The notes under the pieces were generated by a model that was not told the DNA's origin, did no database searches, and saw only the letters and a program-made list of their open reading frames with translations. Position numbers and translations under genes: made by a program. Shown here one piece after another: positions 30,201 to 37,684 of a stretch of 64,000 nt of DNA (position 1 is the stretch's first letter; each line of letters starts with the position of its first letter). This stretch comes from a virus: the IMG/VR virus record IMGVR_UViG_3300042351_000704, positions 45,552 through 109,551 of that record, one strand, 5' to 3'.

Positions 30201-32530
30201 AAGAAAACCATATTGCCAAAGAAGTATATGATAGCGCTAAGGGTACAACAAAAATGACGTATGAGCGTCTGTTTATCTGGAACCGTACGCGTCCTAATAA
30301 CGAAGATCATTATGAAAAGATCACACTCTCTGATGGAGAAGTGGTGATGGGTAAACCAAACAATTCTTACTTCTACCGTTCTGTAAAAAAAGAACACCGT
30401 ACCGAGCGTAAGGTGGGGGTTACTGTAGACAACCGTGGTAACTGGTTACCAAAAACACTTGAAGAAGGAGCGGTAGATGATAAATATTACAACCAGGATT
30501 ATGAAAAGCTACGCAGGGAAGACCCGGCTGCTTTTGCTGTACTGGAGAAGATGAAAGAATACCACCTGAAGTTCCAGGAAGGGTTTGCTAAAGAGAGTAA
30601 ACTGTACATGCAGATACCTCGTTACCGTAAACCTTCTTTAGAAACACTAAAGAGTGGTGGAGTGACAAGTAAATGGGAAGAGTGGTCTACGCGTGTCAAG
30701 CAATTCTTTACTAAAGCACCCGATGATGTACAGGATGGATTAAACTTCAAGCCTGAGCAGCTGATATATGCTGACATGTTTGATGAAGAGATCAACAAGG
30801 TTCCTATAACAGGACTTTATGCGCTGGACCAAAGTCAGGTGAGTATGAACATTGCTGACAGTATGTTGCGTTATATGCACTCTGGTCTGAAGCAGCGTAA
30901 ACTAATTGAGCTAAATCCGATGGCACAAGCTTTAAAGAAAGCAGTGAGCAGCCCGGACAGTGCGATTAAGGACATGACCAAGATTAACAAGTGGCAGTAT
31001 CAGAACACAGGTATAAAGAGTCATCTTACCAAAAAAGGTATGAGCGTAAGAGCAAAAGCTATCAATAATTTATACGAGCGTGAATTTGAGGGCAAGGCCC
31101 TAGCAGGTATGTTCAGTGACTCTCCTGGAATTCAGAAGTTCATTAGCGGTCTTTTAAAAATGTCAAGCAGTGCTATGTTCGCGTTGAACATTTTACCGAG
31201 TGCTGTTAAGAACCGCCAGTCTGCTATTGTGCAGTTACAGAATGAAGCAACTGCAGGCAGATATATAAACTGGAATTCATACCTGCGTGGTAAAGGTCGT
31301 GCTGTATCTATGATGGCGGCTTACTCGTTCCAGTTATATAAGACAGGTAACCGCAGCATGGATGTACAACTTTTGCAGGTATTTGATCCTACACAGGATA
31401 TATTAAAGTCAACCTTTGGTGATGCACACGCCAGCGATATGGGTGGCCAGTTTGGTCGCTCGGTAGCTGCAGATGCGGCAAGCCTTGGGTTTTTAATGTC
31501 TACTCGTAAGTTCTTAGAAGTAGAATCAGTAGTGGAACTCTTTAGTGGTATGATGCATCACGTAAAAGTGGAGCAAACTATTAACGATGAGACTAACGAG
31601 ATCCGTTATATTGATGCGTTTGAAGTAGTCAATGGCCAGCTGGAACTCAAAGCTGGTATTGATAAAGAGTGGGCACCAGGTGGTGCAAAATTCAACGAGT
31701 TTAAAAATCGTGTACATGAACTGGGCAACCGTCTGTATGGTACCTATGCACGTATGGATCAGCCGGAAGCGCAGCGTTACGTTGCATTCAAAGTGGCCTC
31801 TTTCTTGAAGCGTTTCTTTACCTCTATGTTAATGAACCGTCTGGGCGCTACCCGTGGTAGTGCAGCTTTAGGTGGTGTAAGCACTGGTTATTACAGATCG
31901 GTATTACAAGTAGCTAAAGGCTTTGCTAAGTACGGGGTGAAGAACTACTACTGGATGAGTGATGAACAACGTTCGAATCTGCTAAAGTTCACTTCTGACA
32001 TGGCTCACCAGATGGCGCTGTTGTTTATACTGACTGCTGTGTTTGGATACAACGACAGTGATCCGGACCGTTTTGAAAAAATGAGACAGCGTAGTGGAGC
32101 ACTAAATGAAGAAGACTTTAACCTGCAAGGTTGGTTATTCAACCATGGACTGGTGGCAACACTGGGTACACTAACGGAAACAGAAACCTTTGGTAGCTGG
32201 AGTCCGGTGACTATGGGTGCTGATGGTGATCTAGATGTTGCAATCCTGGGACGTAACTGGAAAACACTAAAGAATACAGCCGGCCAGATGCTTGATCCTA
32301 GAACACTGTATGCTACAACGATTAAAAGACAACTGGAACTCTTAGGTCACGTGAGTCAGTTTATTGATGATGATCCTGCAGGCTTTTACAAGAAAGATGC
32401 TGGTCCTTACTGGTTCCAGAAAGAAGGATCTCCTAAGTTCTTAAATGATGCGGGTGGTATTTTAGGCTTCACCGGATCGCAAGTGGATCCAGTGAAGGCA
32501 CTAAAAGGTATGGAATTGGGCCGTAGATAA
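27245..32530 (+). CDS. Giant virion protein downstream of RNA polymerase (1761 aa) with N-terminal zincin
   Basis: It starts with CPNKSSAEWKLLVNEVGE, an N-terminal motif I associate with ejected phage proteins that carry a zincin. The zincin follows: VLHEYAHPMVAA with His119-Glu120 and His123. Long charged helices fill about 250-1000. The C-terminal third has hydrophobic stretches (SSAMFALNILPSAV and MALLFILTAVFGY) that could associate with membrane. Proteins in this position in crAss-like phages are co-packaged with the polymerase. If the zinc site is active it could cleave host or cargo proteins. It ends directly against the convergent - strand genes, with a 0-bp gap and no obvious terminator hairpin between them. 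Confidence 0.65.
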   Translation: MLTCPNKSSAEWKLLVNEVGEREAFRAYLAKGDGSIPTVPMMEIPTEQEQKTQIGQNIARAMADTIAQNMGIPYSLVTPVQAADLTKDSTNPWKGEKAFFFNGKVYFTEGGFTTENVLHEYAHPMVAAVAIQNPTLFNNLYKQLESTPEGASIIQEVKDLYPEAETTPGKIQEEALVRALSAQAQNKINGVKSSTGFTDFLNKLVFAFKQLLRKVFGTTVKVEKLSTDTTLSELAEMLRGDKFDIPTDIISEQDYVDYLRDISNFTKELNNVEFSGISSSVRRFYDVVTNHIRRIQENKNYTEARKFLVDETGRGQLQELKATLSNSEIDQRLAEIFDQVTLDAKTTQSFVHSILRLQKLTDSIFNHTKELAKQGSSKEVIGNIFYYDMLVRNWNKYISETVDHLSDKGLNPNSEFGRVLSGIQNTIAQTDRTISKIYADNVNDVIYESLEPLAKDIDRYFSEYITQLEAKNADPKKIAEVKDQYEKMKITKDKLKDMISGKLGDTNQYSALLEAYTNSPDPVIGGFAMFIKNAYNDVDTQAQRNMNDFARDLEPLLMAAGYSRTNYSKLMSKLVTTEKVPYIDEKGNFATREVFAFKDKFNDFTSESAELKHKLDLAIDNGDTALADQLLRDMRKLRRDYFHQEYVPAYYEREKIYDSEIGRETFRRKQTILNKVAELDAQSYDDDSLDEIAEEKKLLWREYAQLASLTDLNGNQKQGRELEIAKTEKEYRKASREFFEWVPIKGLFESNLRRFEQGLVDNNIDPASDEYKEKRDKWIKNNTVIAYTQEFFEERNQVLEDLKELMSGLSDQIRSAVDSSEEMEAMLDIATGFRDQDGQVIGTDISETSKEKVRKLQKATIDKRNSMAGFSGLTREEMDELSGYFQKIVAREKLTAEERNRMDELMERKSNLGVDKFTKTEMQALYAKLGGLQSKEATDYYVDIVNNYMEKIGQPLIDNESAGNLLQPELYVKLFSESPEFEQWFKENHIAKEVYDSAKGTTKMTYERLFIWNRTRPNNEDHYEKITLSDGEVVMGKPNNSYFYRSVKKEHRTERKVGVTVDNRGNWLPKTLEEGAVDDKYYNQDYEKLRREDPAAFAVLEKMKEYHLKFQEGFAKESKLYMQIPRYRKPSLETLKSGGVTSKWEEWSTRVKQFFTKAPDDVQDGLNFKPEQLIYADMFDEEINKVPITGLYALDQSQVSMNIADSMLRYMHSGLKQRKLIELNPMAQALKKAVSSPDSAIKDMTKINKWQYQNTGIKSHLTKKGMSVRAKAINNLYEREFEGKALAGMFSDSPGIQKFISGLLKMSSSAMFALNILPSAVKNRQSAIVQLQNEATAGRYINWNSYLRGKGRAVSMMAAYSFQLYKTGNRSMDVQLLQVFDPTQDILKSTFGDAHASDMGGQFGRSVAADAASLGFLMSTRKFLEVESVVELFSGMMHHVKVEQTINDETNEIRYIDAFEVVNGQLELKAGIDKEWAPGGAKFNEFKNRVHELGNRLYGTYARMDQPEAQRYVAFKVASFLKRFFTSMLMNRLGATRGSAALGGVSTGYYRSVLQVAKGFAKYGVKNYYWMSDEQRSNLLKFTSDMAHQMALLFILTAVFGYNDSDPDRFEKMRQRSGALNEEDFNLQGWLFNHGLVATLGTLTETETFGSWSPVTMGADGDLDVAILGRNWKTLKNTAGQMLDPRTLYATTIKRQLELLGHVSQFIDDDPAGFYKKDAGPYWFQKEGSPKFLNDAGGILGFTGSQVDPVKALKGMELGRR

Positions 32531-32698
32531 TTATGGTTTACTGATATGGGTTAAGTCCAGGGTGATGAATATCAATCCCAGGCGTAACCTGGTAAAAGGT
32601 AACCATGTGTTTTTCTTTACTTCTACTTCTCCAGTGTCTACCATGACACCAAACAATACTTCTGATTTACTAATCAGGGTTAACTTGAATTCAAACAT
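32531..32698 (-). CDS. Small protein of unknown function (55 aa)
   Basis: Last gene of the - strand module. The start MFEFKLTLISK at 32698 has the CTATG context and lies 7 bp after the preceding gene's stop. A longer reading from 32737 would overlap that gene. The peptide alternates hydrophobic and polar residues (beta-rich) and has no recognisable motif. An overlapping + strand ORF (32562-32831) was judged a shadow. Confidence 0.5.
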   Translation of the reverse strand: MFEFKLTLISKSEVLFGVMVDTGEVEVKKNTWLPFTRLRLGLIFITLDLTHISKP

Positions 32699-32705
32699 AG
32701 AGGGA

Positions 32706-33137
32706 TTATTTATCAGTGGTGAAGGGATGTTTGCCAATATAGCAATCTTCGTCCCAGCCCATGTGTTTTTTAAAACCGTTTATAAAACTGTGAATGTTAG
32801 CTGCACCCACTGGGTTATGGCTATGCACTGAAACTCTTTTCAACACCAGATTGTTTTTCTGGATATGATCTACTAAGAACCGGGCCGAGTCGAGTCCGGT
32901 TTTTTCTTTATAAGACTCGTAGTCCGGGATCTGATACCCCTTCTGTGCAAGCTGGTTGAAGTAATCATCTACGTGTTCTTTTCCCAGGTCGTGATCAAAC
33001 GAGATGAGATCCGGGATAGAGTTTTGCGTAATGTAATCAACGAACTCCTGATGGTTACGTACAACCACCCAAGGATCGTATCCCGGAATAGTGTCCGTAG
33101 GTGTACGTACATCGTCAAGGTAAAGCGCTGTTTTCAT
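32706..33137 (-). CDS. Cyclic-phosphate-processing receiver-like protein (cPRD family)
   Basis: The pattern LYLDDVRTP, then DLISFDHDLG and later VSVHSHNPVGAANI matches the receiver-like family found near RNA repair genes and predicted to act on cyclic phosphate ends of RNA. The paired acidic residues (LDD and DHD) and the HSHNP segment are visible. About 143 aa, normal for the family. The start MKTALYLDD at 33137 overlaps the upstream stop as ATGA, so an upstream in-frame start is unlikely. No RNA ligase is seen nearby. Function by family resemblance only. Confidence 0.7.
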   Translation of the reverse strand: MKTALYLDDVRTPTDTIPGYDPWVVVRNHQEFVDYITQNSIPDLISFDHDLGKEHVDDYFNQLAQKGYQIPDYESYKEKTGLDSARFLVDHIQKNNLVLKRVSVHSHNPVGAANIHSFINGFKKHMGWDEDCYIGKHPFTTDK

Positions 33138-33544
33138 GGTTTTTGTTTTAGTTGAGAGATCTCGTTCATACAAGCAGACAGTTCTGTTTGCATAAAAGAA
33201 ATCTTGTTAACAAGACTGGCAATCAGCTGCTCTTGTTGTTCTCTATGTTCTAAAAGTTTATAAAACACTTCAATATTAGCCATCATAGATACAGTGCTGC
33301 CATGCTTTCCTGTAATGGGCTGACCTCCTATATAAACAGTTGTTTCTGTAGTTACACCACCAATAAGCTGGTTATAAATATTTATTTTTTGAAGTCCGTT
33401 TACTAGAGAATAATCTGTAACATGATGAGGTACCAGTACGCTACGTACTTCCAGGTTATCTGAAAGCCATGCAGTCATTTCATCATGCAGGAAGAACCGG
33501 GGCTTCTGATCCGCTGTCCGGTCTTTGAGTATTTCTGTTATCAT
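33134..33544 (-). CDS. Hypothetical protein with C-terminal coiled coil (136 aa)
   Basis: No family recognised. The C-terminal 45 residues (LEHREQQEQLIASLVNKI onward) form a likely coiled coil. The middle is beta-rich with Gly turns. The start at 33544 has the AACCTATG context typical of this strand. It overlaps the end of the preceding DUF5522 gene by 62 bp and ends in an ATGA overlap with the next gene. Confidence 0.55.
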   Translation of the reverse strand: MITEILKDRTADQKPRFFLHDEMTAWLSDNLEVRSVLVPHHVTDYSLVNGLQKINIYNQLIGGVTTETTVYIGGQPITGKHGSTVSMMANIEVFYKLLEHREQQEQLIASLVNKISFMQTELSACMNEISQLKQKP

Positions 33545-33707
33545 AGGTTGGATTTAAAATAGTGTTACCGTGTGTAGCACGCGGTTCATAGGGACAGTGT
33601 CTGCAGCCATTGCCACAGCAGCTGCCCCTGTTAATATGAAACTCCGGTGTGAAGATCACCCGGTCACCGTCTATATAATAGTCTTTGTTAAGCTCAATTG
33701 GTTTCAT
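33483..33707 (-). CDS. DUF5522-like Cys-rich small protein (74 aa)
   Basis: Contains YYIDGDRVIFTPEFHINRG followed by CCGNGCRHCPY, the hallmark of DUF5522, a small protein common in Bacteroidota and their phages. The cluster of four cysteines probably binds zinc or a cluster. The start MKPIELNKDYY at 33707 is chosen because it precedes the conserved domain. It overlaps the end of the HAD gene by 14 bp. Role unknown. Confidence 0.65.
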   Translation of the reverse strand: MKPIELNKDYYIDGDRVIFTPEFHINRGSCCGNGCRHCPYEPRATHGNTILNPTYDNRNTQRPDSGSEAPVLPA

Positions 33708-34155
33708 CTGAAGGAATTTCTGCCCCAAGCCAGATCTGGATGAGACGTTCACACTTTTGTTTCCATGAGTTGCTTTCTACCTGAATCATAGGTACTGAAC
33801 AATCGTTGGTTTTGGCGTGAGAAAACTCTTCAGGGTTGTCATCAAGATGCCAGGTAAACTTTGTTCCTTTTAGGTAAGTCCACTTCCAGTCCATACACGT
33901 AAAACGTACATGGTGCTTAGGTATACCTAGCTTTTCTGCCACACCCCATACATTGAAGTTGGGGTCTCCGTCATGACGGTCATAGATTTCTGCCCACTCT
34001 GCATCAGGAAACTTGTGGATCCACTTATGCATGTGGTTTGCATCGTAACGTGTGGTGACGATCCACACTTCTATACCTCGTTTGATGAGTTCTTTAGCGT
34101 ACTCCTGGACATGTTCGTGTTCCAGGGTGCCGTCAAAATCGAATGATACTTTCAT
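33694..34155 (-). CDS. HAD-superfamily phosphatase-like protein (153 aa)
   Basis: SFDFDGTLEHEH gives the HAD motif I (DxDGT). IVTTRYD is motif II-like and WHLDDNPEEF gives the acidic motif IV. This predicts a phosphate-ester hydrolase, possibly on nucleotides or nucleic acid ends, near a cPRD gene and a dNMP kinase. The size fits a minimal HAD fold with a small cap. The start AACCTATG at 34155 overlaps the stop of a tiny membrane-peptide gene. Substrate cannot be told from sequence. Confidence 0.75.
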   Translation of the reverse strand: MKVSFDFDGTLEHEHVQEYAKELIKRGIEVWIVTTRYDANHMHKWIHKFPDAEWAEIYDRHDGDPNFNVWGVAEKLGIPKHHVRFTCMDWKWTYLKGTKFTWHLDDNPEEFSHAKTNDCSVPMIQVESNSWKQKCERLIQIWLGAEIPSDETN

Positions 34156-34256
34156 AGGTTATCGGATATAAGATTAAGCAACCACCTCCATAAGCAGTAA
34201 GTGATTGTAAAGATGAGTGTCCAGGTCAGGATAAAGGACCAGTTATACTTTTTCAT
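34152..34256 (-). CDS. Tiny membrane peptide (34 aa)
   Basis: The reading starts MKKYNWSFILTWTLIFTITY and continues Cys-Leu-Trp-Arg-Trp to Asn-Leu-stop: a short positive N-terminus, then one Trp-rich transmembrane helix. It fills the apparent gap between neighbours, overlapping the upstream gene by 14 bp and the downstream ATG as ATGA. That tight fit is the main support. Function unknown; a membrane-acting host-takeover or exclusion peptide is possible. Confidence 0.55.
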   Translation of the reverse strand: MKKYNWSFILTWTLIFTITYCLWRWLLNLISDNL

Positions 34257-34533
34257 CTTGGGTAAGGGTTAATTTCTTGTTACAGTGAGCAATTTGTTTA
34301 CGCTCAGTCTCTCCTAAAGCGCCAATGCGTGGGGCTATTTCTATTTGTAGCAACTTAGAAAAGGTCCTTCCTCTTCTTGCACAGGCGTGTTGCATAGCAG
34401 CAGGCGTTACTCCGAGTTTCACGCCTGCTCTTTTAAAGTTTTCAAATACGGCTATTAGCTTTTGTTGAGAGGGGTCGTAGATCTTTATACATGTGTCATC
34501 ATAGACCTGGTTAACACTGATCTTTTGCAGCAT
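34243..34533 (-). CDS. Small basic protein, possible DNA-binding (96 aa)
   Basis: The start MLQKISVNQVYDD at 34533 has the AACTATG context and lies 25 nt below a conserved promoter-like box. An earlier in-frame start (34587) would run through the promoter. FKRAGVKLGVTPAAMQHACARRG resembles a helix-turn-helix that recognises a target by a basic helix. The likely role is regulation, but no named family was recognised. Confidence 0.5.
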   Translation of the reverse strand: MLQKISVNQVYDDTCIKIYDPSQQKLIAVFENFKRAGVKLGVTPAAMQHACARRGRTFSKLLQIEIAPRIGALGETERKQIAHCNKKLTLTQDEKV

Positions 34534-34557
34534 AGTTTCAATAGGATTTGGAAAAAG

Positions 34558-34584
34558 TAAAGATATACAACTTGTAGAACTTGG
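34558..34584 (-). promoter_or_regulatory. Promoter/operator element (AAGTTCTAC ... TATCTTTA)
   Basis: On the - strand CCAAGTTCTACAA precedes TATCTTTA, which ends 25 nt before the ATG at 34533. The layout matches four other sites on this strand: an AAGTTCT box, then a TAnnTTT box, then a short leader. The box spacing here is longer than in the others, so this is the weakest member. Confidence 0.45.
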
Positions 34585-34601
34585 CAAAAATACTGGAGAG
34601 C

Positions 34602-34847
34602 TTATTTCTCCAGACTTTCGTAATAAAGCTTTCGCACTTTGATGCCGAGCTCCATGTCATTGGGAGTGGATCTTACTGTGTACATAGGTACCAGAAAGTG
34701 GGAAAGATGATCGAGCTCACCACTGGTAAGTCTATAACAGTTAATACATAACTGTCCGGCACCTTCAATGTAACCCACACGCAAATCAATGTGGGTTGTT
34801 TCATCATACGCAGTTTCAGCTGCGCACCTGATACATTTGTCTTTCAT
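34602..34847 (-). CDS. Small zinc-ribbon-like protein (81 aa)
   Basis: Two CxxC pairs (CIRC at residues 5-8 and CINC near residue 36) suggest a zinc knuckle or ribbon, as in many small phage regulators. The C-terminus is helical and charged. The start has a CCTATG context. The gene ends just ahead of the promoter element for the next gene. No named family recognised. Confidence 0.55.
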   Translation of the reverse strand: MKDKCIRCAAETAYDETTHIDLRVGYIEGAGQLCINCYRLTSGELDHLSHFLVPMYTVRSTPNDMELGIKVRKLYYESLEK

Positions 34848-34861
34848 AGGGGTATTGTTGG

Positions 34862-35086
34862 TTATTGGTTTCTATATCTTTGCTTTAGGTCTTCCCAGTA
34901 TCCATCTTCAAAGTTGTAGCGGTTACATACGTCAACCAGTTCAGGGTAGCCCAGTGCAATCTTTTCACGGTTCTTAGTGTCTAGTTTGAATATTGTGTTT
35001 ATAAGTGCGGACATACCGCTGCCAGCCATGCCTAGTTTATAGTGCATAAATGTTTCTTCTGCTGCTGTAAGTGTTTCTGTTGTCAT
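34862..35086 (-). CDS. Hypothetical protein (74 aa)
   Basis: No recognised motif. Acidic, mostly helical (AAEETFMHYKLGMAGSGM; the later half ends in a charged tail). The start MTTETLTAAEE at 35086 is preferred over a longer reading from 35122, because the latter overlaps the preceding phosphoesterase gene and lacks the usual start context. Confidence 0.5.
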   Translation of the reverse strand: MTTETLTAAEETFMHYKLGMAGSGMSALINTIFKLDTKNREKIALGYPELVDVCNRYNFEDGYWEDLKQRYRNQ

Positions 35087-35090
35087 AATG

Positions 35091-35783
35091 TTATAAGTTA
35101 AATTTGTTACCATAGGATACAAGTCCTAAATCAAAGCGACCATCAAATACGCAGGCTGCGTTAGAGAAAGCCGTGTTAGTGTGCGCAAACCGGGATATAC
35201 CCTGGTTGGTTTCTATAGTGTCCATGTTATGGATGTGTCCAAAGCATACAAGCTTCAGGTTGTCTTTTAGCTGCATGCATCTTTTATACAGTGATACATC
35301 TCCGCAGAACTCCAGCTGACCGTGCCTGTCATAAGAAAGATCACGGATGGTCTTTGGCGGACCATGTACTACCAGTACGTCTGTGTCATCTGGTACAGCT
35401 TGCCATACCTGGTGCATTTTGTCCCTGGCTTTCATAAAAGCCCACTGACCAAATGTTGGTGTAATAGGAGATCCGTAGAACTTGACACCTTCAATAGTAG
35501 CAGCTGCATTTTCCAGGTAGGTAATACCACGCTGGGCAAAGTCAGCAGGTGTAACTCTTCTTCTTTCTATAGAAGTGTCATGGTTACCGGCTACATAGAT
35601 CTTGTGCTTCACAGGAATCTGTTCATACCAGTTCATGAAGTTGATCACTTCCTGTTCGTTACGGATAACATCGTAGTAGTTGGAGCAGTCACCACTGTGT
35701 ACCACAACATCTACATCTTTGAACCTTTCTGGTTGTAAGTCATTGTGAAACCCGTGGGTGTCGGATAGGTGCAGGATTTTCAT
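35091..35783 (-). CDS. Calcineurin-like metallophosphoesterase (230 aa)
   Basis: All metal-binding motifs are visible in order: LSDTHG (DxH), VVHSGDC (GD), VAGNHD (GNHD), VVHGPP (H) and CFGHIH (GHxH). It therefore predicts a two-metal phosphoesterase, perhaps cleaving cyclic nucleotides, DNA or a nucleotide defence signal. Length is normal for stand-alone phage enzymes. The start AACCTATGAAAA at 35783 has the common context. Whether it cuts nucleic acid or small nucleotides cannot be told. Confidence 0.85.
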   Translation of the reverse strand: MKILHLSDTHGFHNDLQPERFKDVDVVVHSGDCSNYYDVIRNEQEVINFMNWYEQIPVKHKIYVAGNHDTSIERRRVTPADFAQRGITYLENAAATIEGVKFYGSPITPTFGQWAFMKARDKMHQVWQAVPDDTDVLVVHGPPKTIRDLSYDRHGQLEFCGDVSLYKRCMQLKDNLKLVCFGHIHNMDTIETNQGISRFAHTNTAFSNAACVFDGRFDLGLVSYGNKFNL

Positions 35784-35791
35784 AGGTTGTG

Positions 35792-36646
35792 TTAGAATAT
35801 ATACCGGATACCAGCCGGGTTAAAGAATTCACTGTACAGGTTGGTGAATTCCTGTATCATTTGTTTTTTCAGCTGCCACTGGTAACGTATATTATCCGGT
35901 GCATACTGAGAGTCTTTAGCTTCTTGTATCTCAGGACGCCATAATAGCTCTTGCACTTCAGCACTGTTGCGCTCGTGCTGCTGAATGTTGTGGGTCAAGA
36001 AGATGCACTCGCTTTTGGTTTCTATATCTGCAGCTTTAAGTTGTTCAAAGAGTTTGCGATATTCATCTAACCATCCTTCTGTATAGATAATAGGTGAGAA
36101 ATTAATATGCACTTCCATATACTGCTGCAGTCTTGGTATGCTTGCTATACGGTCTGCTATGCTGTCTGTACCTGGTTCTAATACATCAGAGTATATTTGA
36201 GGCATCAGGCTTACACGTATGCGGTGCTTGTCCGGATGTATTATAAATTTTTCAGTAGGACGGAACATTGTGGGATACTTAGTAGCAAAGGTGCTCTTGG
36301 CCATCTTGTGAGAATCAAACCAGTTAAATACCAGTTCCCAGTTATAGTGTTTACTCATCAGCGCTACATCGGTACTGCAGCCAATATCTATAGTGTAATA
36401 CTGCTCGTCACATTGATTGGGTACTTTAGGCCAGGGTTTATCTACCAGCCAGTTATAGACCGATGATAAAATATCAATTGTGTTTTCATTGACATACACC
36501 TTGTCGTGGTTGTATCTTCCTACATAGCAGTAGGATTTCATACAACCACCCAGGCACCCGTATATAAAGTTTGGACTGATAGCATCTGCTGATCGTCCGT
36601 TATCACGCGTAATGAGCGTTTTAGTTTTTTGTTTGATGATCTGCAT
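35792..36646 (-). CDS. Radical-SAM-like protein, spore photoproduct lyase type (284 aa)
   Basis: NFIYGCLGGCMKSYCYVGRY carries three cysteines that could ligate a 4Fe-4S cluster and looks like the entry of spore-photoproduct-lyase-like radical SAM enzymes. The spacing is C-x3-C-x4-C rather than the usual C-x3-C-x2-C. The rest is a plausible partial TIM barrel (IDIGCSTDVAL, EVHINFSPII). Such enzymes in phages may repair or modify DNA. It overlaps the preceding dNMP kinase gene by 26 bp. Substrate unknown. Confidence 0.65.
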   Translation of the reverse strand: MQIIKQKTKTLITRDNGRSADAISPNFIYGCLGGCMKSYCYVGRYNHDKVYVNENTIDILSSVYNWLVDKPWPKVPNQCDEQYYTIDIGCSTDVALMSKHYNWELVFNWFDSHKMAKSTFATKYPTMFRPTEKFIIHPDKHRIRVSLMPQIYSDVLEPGTDSIADRIASIPRLQQYMEVHINFSPIIYTEGWLDEYRKLFEQLKAADIETKSECIFLTHNIQQHERNSAEVQELLWRPEIQEAKDSQYAPDNIRYQWQLKKQMIQEFTNLYSEFFNPAGIRYIF

Positions 36647-37373
36647 GTGCTTCAGTTTGTAGTAAGCCCTCTTTTAACAGTATTTGTTTTACATCTTTAG
36701 TGAGCTTACTGATATCACCATCATTAATAATTGTGTAATCAAACATCCAGTGATCAAGTGCGGTTTCAGAAGGATGAGCGTTTACAGCTGTAACACCCGG
36801 ACGCCCTACACGTATCGTGATACCATTGGCATTCTTAACTGCATTTGCTTCATTAGGAAAACGTGTATCTGTAATGATCCAGTTTGAACAGTCCCATCCA
36901 TTAGGAGCACGATCTGCAGGAACACAGTTGTAGTCAGCCATAAGAGCATTGACCCAAGTGTTAGTGTGAAGACCTTCACGCAGGCCATCAGTACCTAGTT
37001 TCTGTAAGAAGTCTCTTACTATCATAGGAACAGATTCCATGTCTACTTTCTTTGGAAAGATTCCATCTTGGCGTTTACCCGGTTTCATCTTCAGGACGTT
37101 CCACTCAGGACCCAGATTGGTCTTCTTGAATTCTTGGTCTTCAAACTTTTCTACAGGAATTCCTGTAAGTAAAGAGGCTATAGTCTTGAGCTTCCCTGCC
37201 CATTTTTTTATGGCCCAGCCAGACTGTGCTTCTATCCACCACTGGTGATGAACATGGTCTTCTATAGTTTCTTCAAAGGTTATGCTTCCTGTGTTGTAAC
37301 AGTTCAGCAGTTGTATAATCTTTCCTACTGTGTCTTTACCAGACCCAGCGTATCCGGATACAGATATAATCAT
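36621..37373 (-). CDS. Deoxynucleoside monophosphate kinase-like P-loop protein (250 aa)
   Basis: Starts with IISVSGYAGSGKDTVGKI, a Walker A loop typical of phage dNMP kinases and adenylate-kinase-like enzymes. A later segment (WIITDTRFPNEANAV) matches the conserved core of phage dNMP kinases. It should phosphorylate dNMPs to feed phage DNA synthesis. The start overlaps the upstream stop as ATGA and the end overlaps the radical SAM gene. Exact base specificity is not readable. Confidence 0.75.
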   Translation of the reverse strand: MIISVSGYAGSGKDTVGKIIQLLNCYNTGSITFEETIEDHVHHQWWIEAQSGWAIKKWAGKLKTIASLLTGIPVEKFEDQEFKKTNLGPEWNVLKMKPGKRQDGIFPKKVDMESVPMIVRDFLQKLGTDGLREGLHTNTWVNALMADYNCVPADRAPNGWDCSNWIITDTRFPNEANAVKNANGITIRVGRPGVTAVNAHPSETALDHWMFDYTIINDGDISKLTKDVKQILLKEGLLQTEAHADHQTKN

Positions 37374-37684
37374 AAGTTAGGGTTTATACCTTCTTTCAGG
37401 CAGTTAACAATACGTTCGTGACCGGCTTTGGCTTCGTTCCATGTAGTATAGCGCCACATGTCGTTATCATACTCGCCACCAAAGATCATAGTCTCAAATA
37501 GCAAGGGCTGTCCATCCGGATCCCAGTTGTGATCTAGTTGTATAAACACGGTTGATACTCTGATATCGTTTACAGTGTTATCACCGACTCTTCTGTTTTC
37601 ATCTGTGCAGTCTTCATAGCTGGGGTAAGTGCCTTCAGGCAGTTGTTCTGTGGTTTTATCATCGTTAATTTTATACCAGTTCAT
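37370..37684 (-). CDS. Hypothetical acidic protein (104 aa)
   Basis: No family recognised. Acidic and beta-rich, with a Trp/Tyr-rich part (FGGEYDNDMWRYTTWNEAKA) and a helical tail. Both ends are ATGA overlaps with neighbours (start at 37684, stop at 37370), which strongly supports translation in a polycistronic message. Function unknown. Confidence 0.55.
   Translation of the reverse strand: MNWYKINDDKTTEQLPEGTYPSYEDCTDENRRVGDNTVNDIRVSTVFIQLDHNWDPDGQPLLFETMIFGGEYDNDMWRYTTWNEAKAGHERIVNCLKEGINPNL

Noticed and set aside
32562-32831. 89-codon + strand ORF after the 1761-aa gene
   Set aside because: It overlaps two - strand genes, one with a clear cPRD-like domain; its composition looks like a shadow.
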